Source: Nitrosomonas sp. JL21 (lineage in GTDB: Bacteria > Pseudomonadota > Gammaproteobacteria > Burkholderiales > Nitrosomonadaceae). Taken from it: a stretch of DNA of 64,000 nucleotides. Both the position numbers and the translations under genes were made by a program. Below, piece by piece: positions 30,627 through 39,001 of the stretch. The notes under the pieces were generated by a model. The model was not told the DNA's origin. It ran no database searches and saw nothing but the letters and a program-made list of their open reading frames with translations. The stretch covers positions 1-64,000 of the forward strand of contig NZ_QRCB01000019.1 in the NCBI RefSeq assembly GCF_009833095.1. The letters run 5' to 3'. Positions within the stretch are counted from its first letter, which is position 1; each line of letters opens with the position of its first letter.

Positions 30627-31301
30627 ATGGGCCGCGGTTTTTTCGTGACGGGCACCGATACCGGCGTCGGTAAAACCACCATCAGTTGTGTTTTGCTGCG
30701 CGCCTTTGCGGCACACGGTAAAACAGCCATCGGCATGAAACCAATCGCTGCGGGTAAGGAGGACGGACGATGGCCGGATGTCGAACAGTTGATCGCAGCC
30801 AGCACCATCAGCGCTGCCCGCAGGCATATCAATCCGTACGCCTTCGATCTCCCGGTTTCGCCGCATCTTGCCGCGCAACAGGCTAATCTGGATATCGACC
30901 TGACGGTGATCTGCGCAGCCTACCGCGAACTCAGCTCGGTGGCCGAGATCGTCATTGTCGAAGGCGCAGGCGGTTTTCTAGTGCCGCTCAACCGTACTCA
31001 GACCGGCGCCGATCTGGCGCGGGTGTTGAGTCTACCGGTGATCCTGGTCGTGGGGATGCGCCTCGGCTGTCTGAATCATGCCTTGCTGACTGCGCAAGCC
31101 ATACGTTCTGCCGGTTTGCCGTTGGCGGGCTGGGTGGCTAATTGCATCGATCCGCAAATGCTGATGCTGCAAGAAAATATTGCGACATTGGAGCAGCGGT
31201 TGGATTGCTCATTAATAGGGACAGTGCCATTTGATGGCGAAATAAACAACCCACGATGTCCTGAATCATTGAATGTCTCTGAATTGATAAAGTTTGGATG
31301 A
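30627..31301 (+). CDS. bioD: Dethiobiotin synthetase
   Basis: ATP-dependent closure of the ureido ring, 224 residues. The P-loop is GTDTGVGKTT at residues 8-17, followed by the VEGAGGFLVPL segment that binds substrate. It is the last gene of the bio operon. bioA, which makes the substrate's precursor, is not in this window. Confidence 0.96.
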   Translation: MGRGFFVTGTDTGVGKTTISCVLLRAFAAHGKTAIGMKPIAAGKEDGRWPDVEQLIAASTISAARRHINPYAFDLPVSPHLAAQQANLDIDLTVICAAYRELSSVAEIVIVEGAGGFLVPLNRTQTGADLARVLSLPVILVVGMRLGCLNHALLTAQAIRSAGLPLAGWVANCIDPQMLMLQENIATLEQRLDCSLIGTVPFDGEINNPRCPESLNVSELIKFG

Positions 31302-31355
31302 TTTGGAATACAATACTGCACAATCGTACCTTCCGAATTCATTGCATTTTCTGCC

Positions 31356-31652
31356 ATGCCAAATAGCAACTCCCATCTATGGTCACACCAAGTCACCGAC
31401 ACCAGCCATGCGCTTGATCTCGAGGCGGGAGTATTTACCTGGGATGATCCGCGCAGGATTGCCGTATCGCTGAAGCATTCTGCCGAGACCAGTCGGCAGC
31501 GAAAGACGGGGTCGTTTGCGTCGGCGATGGCGATGCTGAATTTTTATATCAACCGGGCCGGCAAGCATTTACCTGATCGGCAACGTGACGTTCTTGAGAA
31601 AGCCAAGAACGAATTGCGCGAATTATATGGCAGGCCACGCGTTGGCGGCTAA
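31356..31652 (+). CDS. Small conserved protein, DUF3175-like
   Basis: A 98-residue protein with no signal or membrane segment. The segments WSHQVTDTSHALDLEAGVFTWDDP, the SAETSRQRKTG block and AMAMLNFYINRAGKHLP resemble what I recall of DUF3175. Function unknown. Basic and helical in the C-terminal half. It follows bioD by 54 bases and could be co-transcribed. Confidence 0.7.
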   Translation: MPNSNSHLWSHQVTDTSHALDLEAGVFTWDDPRRIAVSLKHSAETSRQRKTGSFASAMAMLNFYINRAGKHLPDRQRDVLEKAKNELRELYGRPRVGG

Positions 31653-31693
31653 CCGGTTGGTTGTCAAGCATAATTACAGATACACTTAAATTC

Positions 31694-32332
31694 ATGAGCT
31701 ATATCTATTTATCCCATCATCAACTCAATCCCGAAGGCTATTGGCGTTTGCCGCTGGATCGGGCGTCTCCGCCCCTAGCCAGAGAACTGGCGCTGTTCGA
31801 TCAGAATGGTTATGACCTGACCGAACTGGAGCAAAGCTATGCCATGGCGAATTTAACGTCCGCGCATGCGCACCGGGCGCATCGGCATGCGCTGAAGGCA
31901 GCATGGTTTACGCAACCGGACCGAGTCGAAGGCGCGGTGCTGAATCATAGTCTGCTGTTTGAACGCAAAGGCTACAGCGGCAAAGCATTGGAGCAGCTCG
32001 AACGCTGGGCGCACGACAACCCCCTGGTTTATAAGATCATCCGAATGAGACCCAAGTGGGGGTTGGATTTCAGCATGGATTATGCCGATCGTGCCGGCAA
32101 TGTGTTCGAAGTGCTGCATTGGGAATACGACGGTTTCGATTTCGATGAGGTCGAAGAACGCAAACAGCAGCTCGAGCCTAAATTTGCCGCCACTGACTGG
32201 GACGATGCGGCTGTCAGCATTCTTAAGCGAAAAGACCAATGGCATCATCTGGATTTCTTCGCGCAGAGCGACTGGAAATGCGATTACTTTGGCATCGTCA
32301 AAGAGCGCTTCAAAATGGTGATTTGGGAATGA
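31694..32332 (+). CDS. Protein of unknown function, 212 residues
   Basis: I do not recognise the family. The ATG at 31694 is preferred over the TTG at 31661. The product is soluble, without signal or membrane helices, rich in Trp, Tyr, His and acidic residues. It ends with a compact acidic segment (HWEYDGFDFDEVEERKQQ) followed by a Trp-rich tail. It lies 42 bases after the DUF3175-like gene, on the same strand. Confidence 0.75.
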   Translation: MSYIYLSHHQLNPEGYWRLPLDRASPPLARELALFDQNGYDLTELEQSYAMANLTSAHAHRAHRHALKAAWFTQPDRVEGAVLNHSLLFERKGYSGKALEQLERWAHDNPLVYKIIRMRPKWGLDFSMDYADRAGNVFEVLHWEYDGFDFDEVEERKQQLEPKFAATDWDDAAVSILKRKDQWHHLDFFAQSDWKCDYFGIVKERFKMVIWE

Positions 32333-32514
32333 TGCGTTGAAGCATGATTGTTGCTGACTGTTCTTCTGAGGAAGTTTTAATCGGTACCGAGCTATGCTCA
32401 AGTAGCCGAAGTCAGGTAAAAAATACCAGTCTACGTGGCGTAAATAAACATCTTGAGCCTGGCGGTTCAAATGCCATGAGCACATCGCTGAACTACTACT
32501 TACAGGAGCAAAAA

Positions 32515-33204
32515 ATGGATAAAAAAATTCTTGTCGTTCTCACCAGCGTTGAAAAATATCCTAATTTGAAGCGCGCTACCGGTTTATGGCTTGGAGAAGC
32601 TGTTCACTTTGTTAAAAAGGTAGAGGAAGCCGGATATCAGGTGGATTATGTGAGTCCCGAAGGTGGTTATACGCCGATTGACCCGCATAGCCTTGCAATG
32701 GCCGATGAAACCGATTGGGATTGGTATCAGAATAAAGCATTCATGAACCGACTCGGAGCGACGCTCAATCCCAGAGAAGTGAATCCGGATAATTATATCG
32801 CCATCTATTTTGCCGGAGGACATGGCGTCGTATGGGACTTTCCCGACAATGAAGAGTTGCAGGTGATCAGCCGAAAAATTTATGAAAAGGGAGGGTATGT
32901 TTCTTCGGTGTGTCACGGAGCCGCGGGTTTATTGAATATTACTTTGTCTGATGGCAATCTGCTGGTGAAAGATAAGAAAGTGACCGGTTTTTCAAATGAA
33001 GAAGAAAAGCTTGCTGAGCTGGATCACTTTGTGCCTTTCATGACCGAGACCGAACTGATCAACCGGGGAGCCATCTATCAGAAAGCTGCAGAGCCGTGGG
33101 CCGTGTTTGTTGTCCAGGATGGGAGATTGATCAGCGGTCAGAATCCGGCTTCGGGAGGCGCAGTTGCCGAGTTATTGGTGAAAACCCTGCAGTCTATCCC
33201 TTGA
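32515..33204 (+). CDS. DJ-1/PfpI family type 1 glutamine amidotransferase-like protein
   Basis: A 229-residue protein of the Hsp31/PfpI group, members of which act as chaperones, glyoxalases or deglycase-like stress proteins. The nucleophile elbow is SSVCHGAAG (cysteine near residue 132), with the partner glutamate in LWLGEA and the GGHG segment. The frame is open upstream to 32344, but an AGGAG six bases before the ATG at 32515 fixes the start. Confidence 0.88.
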   Translation: MDKKILVVLTSVEKYPNLKRATGLWLGEAVHFVKKVEEAGYQVDYVSPEGGYTPIDPHSLAMADETDWDWYQNKAFMNRLGATLNPREVNPDNYIAIYFAGGHGVVWDFPDNEELQVISRKIYEKGGYVSSVCHGAAGLLNITLSDGNLLVKDKKVTGFSNEEEKLAELDHFVPFMTETELINRGAIYQKAAEPWAVFVVQDGRLISGQNPASGGAVAELLVKTLQSIP

Positions 33205-33386
33205 TAGGGGTGTTTCTGAAGCAAGTCAGTTTGGCTGGAGGAATGTAGGCGAATTAATGCTTGGTAAGGGGATATCTGAGATGGAATGTAAAGAATTAGC
33301 GTTTGATTTAATCAGGGCGGAGCAAATCACGTTGCAATAGGCTGAGTTTTTGACAAAGTTTCTATCAATCGATCTTAGGAGATGAA

Positions 33387-33602
33387 ATGATGGCTTACAA
33401 AGAATATAAAGTACTGCACGTGACAGAAGGCGGACTGGGCACCATTTTCCTCGGTGCGTCGGGGATTCCGATCAAGCGGCTGGAAGTCACACTGAATAAG
33501 GAAGCAGCGGAGGGTTGGACGCTGCTGTTTCAGTTTGTCGAGCAGAAGCGTTTCATGCTGTTCTGGAAACGTGAAGCAGTCATCATTACATTGGCGCGTT
33601 GA
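33387..33602 (+). CDS. Small DUF4177-like protein
   Basis: A 71-residue protein resembling DUF4177 (YKVLHVTEGG start, then LEVTLNKEAAEGWTLLFQF and a short beta end). Such proteins are common and of unknown role. An AGGAG lies just ahead of two adjacent ATGs (33387 and 33390). It precedes a TM2-like membrane protein by 37 bases. Confidence 0.75.
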   Translation: MMAYKEYKVLHVTEGGLGTIFLGASGIPIKRLEVTLNKEAAEGWTLLFQFVEQKRFMLFWKREAVIITLAR

Positions 33603-33639
33603 GCGAGTCTTGATCTGCCGGGTCATCTGAAGGATTGTC

Positions 33640-34038
33640 GTGAAAACCAAAGAAGCCCTATTGGAGGACGAAGAACGCATCCGTAGATTAGTGCGTGAAT
33701 TACCGGATGAGCAACGGCTGTGGTTTTTCAAGCAAACCGGGCAGAGGCTCAAAGATCCGGACACATATGCGACGCTCAACTATCTTTTCATCGCTGGCTT
33801 GCATCACTTTTATTTGCGAAAATGGGTTCGCGGTTCCATTAATTTGAGCATCTTTTTGTTCGGTGTGATGTTGTTATTCACGGGCTTAGCGGTGTTGGGC
33901 GTCATTGTGCTGATTGTCATCACGCTGGTTGAACTCAATGCCTTGTTCAAGTCCCAATGGGTGATTCTGGATTATAACAACCGCGTGATGGAATCGGTGT
34001 ACCGGGAAATCATCGAAGATCGGAATCGCAGCGTTTAG
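33640..34038 (+). CDS. TM2-domain-like membrane protein
   Basis: A 132-residue protein with a soluble, charged N-terminal 45 residues. It then has two membrane helices in a TM2-type arrangement: LNYLFIAGLHHFYLRKWVRG, where the GxHxFYL core is visible, then a second helix pair region to about 105. The start is GTG at 33640 with AAGGAT ahead. Function unknown; TM2 proteins are usually annotated only by topology. Confidence 0.75.
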   Translation: MKTKEALLEDEERIRRLVRELPDEQRLWFFKQTGQRLKDPDTYATLNYLFIAGLHHFYLRKWVRGSINLSIFLFGVMLLFTGLAVLGVIVLIVITLVELNALFKSQWVILDYNNRVMESVYREIIEDRNRSV

Positions 34039-34228
34039 AGAGATTGGGAGACTACTAAGCTCGGTCTGGGATCGAGATCAGTATCATCACACTCATTTAC
34101 CGATCGTAGACTGTGCTTTTCTCCTTCGCTTATCTGTGATCTTCGTTACCTATTTCAAAAAAAACTCCAAATACCTTAAAGCTCATTGAAGGAATATTCA
34201 CGGGCATCTGGCAAGAGAGATGCTGGTT

Positions 34229-35215
34229 CTAGGCGGCCTTTTGTGCAGCCAGCGGTATTGCCGTACTTCCTTTCCCTTGCGCCAAATGCTTGGCCAGGAG
34301 ATCGCTGATGGGCAACTGGCAGGCGTGTTCGACAAAAAGAAAATGACCATACGGATCGATCCCCAGAAAGACGTATTCGCCATCGGGCCGCAATCGCATA
34401 TCGATGACGCCGTATTCCAGACCGCTGCGGCGCATCATCAGCAGCAATTTATGCTGCATGTCGACAGGCAGTTCGTGGCGCTGATAGATGCGCCGGTTGG
34501 GTTGCGCGCACAGCAGATTGTCGGAGGGAAGTAGATCCAACGCCGCCGACAGGATTTCATTGCCGATGATGGTGATGCGCAAATCCGCGGTGCCCGGCAC
34601 CAGTTCTTGAAAAATGATCTGTGCGAGCTTTGAACTATCGATGTCTGTCAATTCTTTCCACTCCACTTTCCGGGATTCGTGCGTTTCAGCGCATGCTTGC
34701 TGCAATAGCTGACAGGTAATCTGGCCGTAGTGTTGTTGCCAGAATTGCTGAGCATGTTCGGGGATCGTGGTAATCAGGGTTTCTGGGATGGTCAGCCCGC
34801 ACTGCTTGGCGAGATCCAGTTGCCACGGCTTATGCCTGATTGCTGCAGCGCGGGCAATGTCATTGACCCAAAGACATGAGCCTGCCTGCCATATACCTTG
34901 AATAGTCATCAACGAATCTGTCCTGGCGCTGACATGTTCCGCTGAATTTCCATTTAATGCCTGATAACCCGAATTGATCGGCCGGCGCCACCAGATGGCA
35001 CGCACCGCTTCACGGTCGATGAACTTGTCCTGTGCAAGCCATATACGGTAATGACTGGAATCGCGCGCGGACAATGCGATGTCGAGATTTATCCGCGCAG
35101 GAAATTGTTCGTAGTCAAATAAATGGACATCAGATTGATCTCGCCGCTTAAGGGCGTTGAAAACCGCATAGGCATGCACATCATCAGGTTCGGAAATGAT
35201 AAGAATGGTCATCAA
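34229..35215 (-). CDS. ATP-grasp protein, MvdC/MvdD-like, with altered motifs
   Basis: A 328-residue protein with a pre-ATP-grasp N-terminus (TILIISEPDDVHAYAV) and the AIWWRRP signature seen in graspetide ligases of the microviridin type. These ligases form omega-ester or amide links in peptides. The usual nucleotide-binding lysine strand near residue 165-176 reads ITCQLLQQ. The metal motif near residue 285 reads FLGIDPYGH where family members have LExNPxGQ. So the Glu ligand and the Lys seem to be lost, and it may be inactive or altered. AGGAAG precedes the ATG. A tiny open frame lies just upstream. Confidence 0.75.
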   Translation of the reverse strand: MMTILIISEPDDVHAYAVFNALKRRDQSDVHLFDYEQFPARINLDIALSARDSSHYRIWLAQDKFIDREAVRAIWWRRPINSGYQALNGNSAEHVSARTDSLMTIQGIWQAGSCLWVNDIARAAAIRHKPWQLDLAKQCGLTIPETLITTIPEHAQQFWQQHYGQITCQLLQQACAETHESRKVEWKELTDIDSSKLAQIIFQELVPGTADLRITIIGNEILSAALDLLPSDNLLCAQPNRRIYQRHELPVDMQHKLLLMMRRSGLEYGVIDMRLRPDGEYVFLGIDPYGHFLFVEHACQLPISDLLAKHLAQGKGSTAIPLAAQKAA

Positions 35216-35226
35216 AAACTTCCTTC

Positions 35227-35283
35227 TTAAGCAGAACTGGGCGTCAGTGTGCCAGGCGGTGTTCTGAAGTACTGGTCTGGCAT
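35227..35283 (-). other. Very short open frame ahead of the ATP-grasp gene
   Basis: On the minus strand, 18 codons from an ATG read MPDQYFRTPPGTLTPSSA and stop 11 bases before the ATP-grasp ATG. The frame is open further upstream to about 35367 but without an ATG, GTG or TTG. There is no clear ribosome binding site. It could be a peptide substrate for the neighbouring ligase or chance. Confidence 0.2.
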
Positions 35284-35739
35284 CGATTGAATATCATCGC
35301 AGTCATCAGATTCGGGATGCGCTGTCTTTTTGGCTAGATATAGTAAACACGCTTTATACGAATATATTCAAGGGGAAACTATTCATCACCGGCGACTGAT
35401 AAGCAACTATTGAAGGTATTCGTTTTATCATATTGTCTATTAATCAGCTAATTTTTATCGGTCCGTAAATTCCGATCAATTTCAAGTGTTTCCGGCATGA
35501 AATCGAGGATTACGAGCGGTTCAGACGAATGACGCAACACATTTTTCAGAATGAATGTGTTGTTTTATGACCAACGATACTGTTTTTCGGAATTGAATGC
35601 TGTGATAAAAACCACACCGGGGTTGAGCCGGTTTTTCCAATGTGCGTTCTACGCTTAGGGGGTTGAGCAGAATTTTGCGAGCCGCCTGTGCCGGACGGGT
35701 AACGTGAATTCCATTACGGAGGGTAGTCTGGTTGAGGTG
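35284..35739. other. 456-base region without a recognised gene
   Basis: Apart from the upstream continuation of the short frame I see no gene. It has an inverted repeat with nine-base arms (CAACACATT 35535-35543, AATGTGTTG 35554-35562, followed by TTTTAT on the plus strand). It also has the terminator-like element at 35610-35637. The remainder shows no feature I can support. Confidence 0.6.
35610..35637. terminator. Terminator-like hairpin after the EAL-HDOD gene
   Basis: ACCGG (35616-35620) pairs with CCGGT (35628-35632) and is flanked by an A-run on the left and a T-run on the right. An alternative longer pairing joins AAAAACC and GGTTTTT. It can work in both directions and lies about 100 bases past the end of the minus-strand EAL-HDOD gene. 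Confidence 0.4.
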
Positions 35740-36978
35740 CTAATTCACAGTGTGACTTGTTTCCATCGCCCAGTCTGCAGCTTGCACCTTCAACTCTATC
35801 AATTCAACCGGGCTCAGGAAGCCCAGTTCATTCAAGATCGGTTCCAGGACGGAAGTTTCGTTTTGCTCATTCGCTTCAATTAATTTTAACGCGACGCCGA
35901 GACGACCTTCACGACTTATCAAAGCGTGGTGCATGTCGTCGGAGATGCCCAGTTTGTTGACGATTTGCCGCATTTCGATGCCCAATAATTCATCGAGCAA
36001 CGACAAGATACCGACAATGAATGCGCGTTCCTGGTGATTCTTATCATGCGGCCGCTCGACAGCGGCGATGAGTTCCATCAATTTGCCACGCTCCAATGCT
36101 GTTGGGATCAAACTATGGTCAGTGGCTTCTTCCGATTGATCAGAGGTATACAGCAGGAGTTGGATCCATTTCAGCAATTGTTCCCGCCCCATCAATGTAA
36201 TGGCATGGCGGATCGAGTTGATTTTTCTGGGCAGATCACTCGTGACGGAATTGACCATGCGTAATAGATTATAGCTGAGCGCGGGCTGGCGCTTGAATTC
36301 ACGCTCGATTTCATCGCTATCCCCCGTATCCGTGATCAATTCCAATAGCCTGAGCAGCGACAGTTTTCCAGGATCGGCGCGTTTTATCGCCATTACCTCG
36401 GGTTTGGCAAAATGGTAGCCTTGGAACATCTGGAAGCCCAATTGCTTGCAGTGAATTTCCTGTTCACGATTTTCCACCTTGAGCGCCAACAGCAGAACAG
36501 GCCAGCGCTTCAGGGCAGTGACCAGTTCTTCCAACGACTGGGTATTCAAAGAAAGCACATCGACTTTGACGATGCTCACGATCGATAATAATTGTTCAAT
36601 GTTGGCGTCGATAGCGGCTACGCTGTCTAATGCAAATTGATAGCCCCGTTGCTTCAATTCATGACATTGCTGAAGAAATTCGGCTGAAATCGATTCGGGG
36701 GCCCTGACTTCGAGGACGACATGCTTACTGGGTAGCAGGCTGATGATATCGCTCCTGATCAGATCGAGATCGGCATTGATGAAGCCCCGTTGTTGCCCGA
36801 CCACATTCTGAATGCCGAATCTGCCATACGCATTCGCAATGACGATCGCGGATGCCGATAAATCATCGGTGATTTTTACCGCATCTTCGCTGACCTCCTG
36901 CCTGAACAGCAACTCGTACGCGACCAAATTCTGGTTACGATCTACAATGGGTTGTCTACCCAGATAATAACTATCCAT
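35740..36978 (-). CDS. EAL-HDOD signalling protein (YuxH-like)
   Basis: A 412-residue cytoplasmic protein. Residues 1-200 are an EAL-type domain that still has YELLFR and GYHFAKP. The catalytic positions are degraded: VVLEVR, ALDSVA and LKVENREQ replace the usual E-T-E, DDFGTG and EGVE motifs. Residues about 200-410 form an HDOD domain. Such proteins usually bind partners rather than hydrolyse cyclic di-GMP, and some act in motility or pilus control. Divergent from the CPBP-like gene. Confidence 0.85.
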   Translation of the reverse strand: MDSYYLGRQPIVDRNQNLVAYELLFRQEVSEDAVKITDDLSASAIVIANAYGRFGIQNVVGQQRGFINADLDLIRSDIISLLPSKHVVLEVRAPESISAEFLQQCHELKQRGYQFALDSVAAIDANIEQLLSIVSIVKVDVLSLNTQSLEELVTALKRWPVLLLALKVENREQEIHCKQLGFQMFQGYHFAKPEVMAIKRADPGKLSLLRLLELITDTGDSDEIEREFKRQPALSYNLLRMVNSVTSDLPRKINSIRHAITLMGREQLLKWIQLLLYTSDQSEEATDHSLIPTALERGKLMELIAAVERPHDKNHQERAFIVGILSLLDELLGIEMRQIVNKLGISDDMHHALISREGRLGVALKLIEANEQNETSVLEPILNELGFLSPVELIELKVQAADWAMETSHTVN

Positions 36979-37194
36979 TCATACCTCCGCACCCCATCAA
37001 TGGGTATAAATACAGCATTCTCGTGTTATTGTTCCGAGAATTCACCAAGGTGTTCTAATTGCTTGAAGATTTGGGTGATAATCAATCGATGGGGCGAGTA
37101 TACCGTAAAGCAAAACAAAAGCTTAAGCGGGAAAAGACAGGGTTTTCCCTGTCAATGAACAATTTGAGATATCAATTTTTGCAATGAATTCTTG

Positions 37195-38112
37195 ATGAGC
37201 ATGATGCGTACTGATTGGCGCGAATATGGTTCGATGATCGATCAAAAAGTGCTTGTGGCCTGCCTGATGTGGATCAGTATTCTGATTACGTTGAACTACA
37301 CGCTGGGTATCGAACCGAAATGGATCCGCAATATGGCATCGCGACTTGATCAATTCGGCGCGCTGTATGTGATGTATTGCAGCGCATTCATCATTCCGTA
37401 CGGGTTTGTCATGCTGCTTCGCAAGCAGGTAATGGTGGTGACTCCGGGACTTTGGGGATTGCTGCTGATTACGCCGGCTATCTTTGCGCTTAAAGTATGC
37501 AGTGCGAATCCGTTGGAGTATGTAATTGACGGCGTTTGGGGACTATATTGGGTCATTGTCACCATGCTTCCCTTTAAGTTGTTGATTGTGATGATTCCAT
37601 TGATGATTCTTTATGCTGTCATCCCCCAGTCCAGCTTCTGGGGAATGACAGTGAACAATGTGCATTGGCAACCGTATAGCCTGATGCTGCTGTTGATGCT
37701 GCCGCTGATCTTGTTTGCCAGTACTCAGCCGGATTTCCTCGAAACTTATCCGCGGGTCAGGCAGATCGATTTCATTGCGCCTTATACCGACTGTCTGTTG
37801 TGCCACCGATTACTGTATGAATTCAGCTATGGCATTGATTTCATCACCATCGAACTTTTCTTCCGGGGATTTTTGATCTTTGGTTTCATCCGTTATGCCG
37901 GTGCGGCGGTGATCGTTCCGATGGCCACGTTCTATTGCAGCATTCATTTCGGCAAGCCGCTGTTTGAGTGCATTTCATCGTTTTTCGGTGGGTTGATACT
38001 GGGTGTCATTGCTTATAGAACCCGCTCCATTGTCGGTGGTCTGGCCGTTCATGTCGGCATAGCCTGGATGATGGAAGTGGGCGGCTTTCTGGGAAATATA
38101 TGGAGTAAATGA
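37195..38112 (+). CDS. CPBP-type intramembrane protease-like protein
   Basis: An inner-membrane protein of about 305 residues with roughly eight hydrophobic helices. The CPBP motifs lie in the last third: IELFFRGF (family EExxxR), FYCSIHFG (FxxxH) and HVGIAWM (HxxxN/B). The first of the paired glutamates is isoleucine here, so catalysis may differ. Several in-frame ATGs (37195, 37201, 37204) compete and none has a good ribosome binding site, so the start is uncertain. Confidence 0.8.
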   Translation: MSMMRTDWREYGSMIDQKVLVACLMWISILITLNYTLGIEPKWIRNMASRLDQFGALYVMYCSAFIIPYGFVMLLRKQVMVVTPGLWGLLLITPAIFALKVCSANPLEYVIDGVWGLYWVIVTMLPFKLLIVMIPLMILYAVIPQSSFWGMTVNNVHWQPYSLMLLLMLPLILFASTQPDFLETYPRVRQIDFIAPYTDCLLCHRLLYEFSYGIDFITIELFFRGFLIFGFIRYAGAAVIVPMATFYCSIHFGKPLFECISSFFGGLILGVIAYRTRSIVGGLAVHVGIAWMMEVGGFLGNIWSK

Positions 38113-38241
38113 ATCCAGGATGAAAAACGCATGTAAATCAGATTCAGAAGTGTAGCGGAATGAGCCACCCTTAGACAGGTAGCCCATTTTTGCTTGCCAG
38201 TATTGGGGTAACTGGGCGGGGAAAGTAGGGCAGTCGCTCTT

Positions 38242-38757
38242 TTATTTATGAGAGAGTCTGACTGTTCCGGCACTATTTAAATAAGCACCGAGACGTTTCG
38301 CAACGTAAACTTCTTCCGAGCCCGTTGATGTGCTTGTTTTGGTCTCCAGGCCGACACCGCAATCATAGAGTTGTGCGTCTAAAATGGCGACGCGCGTATT
38401 ATGATTCTCGTTGATGACCTTGTCCTGGAAGTTTTGATAGGTATTGGCTGCACCTTTGGAGGTATCCACGACCACGGTGCCATCGGGCAATGTAACTACG
38501 ACACGACCGTCAGCAATTAATGCAGCGGTTGCATTCGCTTCAGTACGCAAGGCGTTGTAAGTGGCTACATTGGCCACCGCATTGAGTTTAGTGGTGAAGC
38601 TGTTGATTTTAGCAGGGGTAAGAATTGCATTCAAAGAAGCATATGGTGCGGCGGTCAGCTTGGTTTGCACTTGTGGCGCACAGGCTGACATTGCATTGAA
38701 GCTGATCAGGAACAATGAAGTGATTGCCAGGATAAACTGCAATTTTTGCATTTTCAT
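38242..38757 (-). CDS. Exported protein of unknown function, 171 residues
   Basis: I do not recognise the family. A clear Sec signal (KLQFILAITSLFLISFNAMS) with probable cleavage after AMSA leaves a mature protein of about 145 residues rich in Ala, Thr, Asn and Val. It has two cysteines (CAPQ at the mature start, YDCG near residue 135) that could form a disulfide. GGAGG before the ATG at 38757 fixes the start; the longer upstream frame is not used. A strong inverted repeat sits in its upstream region. Confidence 0.7.
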   Translation of the reverse strand: MKMQKLQFILAITSLFLISFNAMSACAPQVQTKLTAAPYASLNAILTPAKINSFTTKLNAVANVATYNALRTEANATAALIADGRVVVTLPDGTVVVDTSKGAANTYQNFQDKVINENHNTRVAILDAQLYDCGVGLETKTSTSTGSEEVYVAKRLGAYLNSAGTVRLSHK

Positions 38758-38844
38758 ATAAAACCTCCAGTCATATTGATTGAACGATCTATCCCGAGAC
38801 ACAGTACAATCACGCTGTGTGGTCGCACTGCCTCGGTTGTTTGA

Positions 38845-38880
38845 CGCAGTGACCACATTAAAATGTATGTGGTCACTGCG
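38845..38880. repeat. Perfect 14-base inverted repeat upstream of cysH
   Basis: CGCAGTGACCACAT (38845-38858) and ATGTGGTCACTGCG (38867-38880) are exact reverse complements with an eight-base spacer. A related, imperfect copy (TGTGTGGTCGCACTGC) lies at 38816-38831. It sits between the divergent exported-protein gene and cysH, with no T-tract, so an operator or RNA structure is more likely than a terminator. Confidence 0.6.
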
Positions 38881-39001
38881 AATGAAATGCTAGCAATTGA
38901 TCATGACAAAGGAATGTCAGTCGTATTACAGTATGCTTAGGATGTTAAGGATCGATGTAAGAATCCGAAGATAAACTTTATTTAATGTATGAGTAATTGT
39001 T

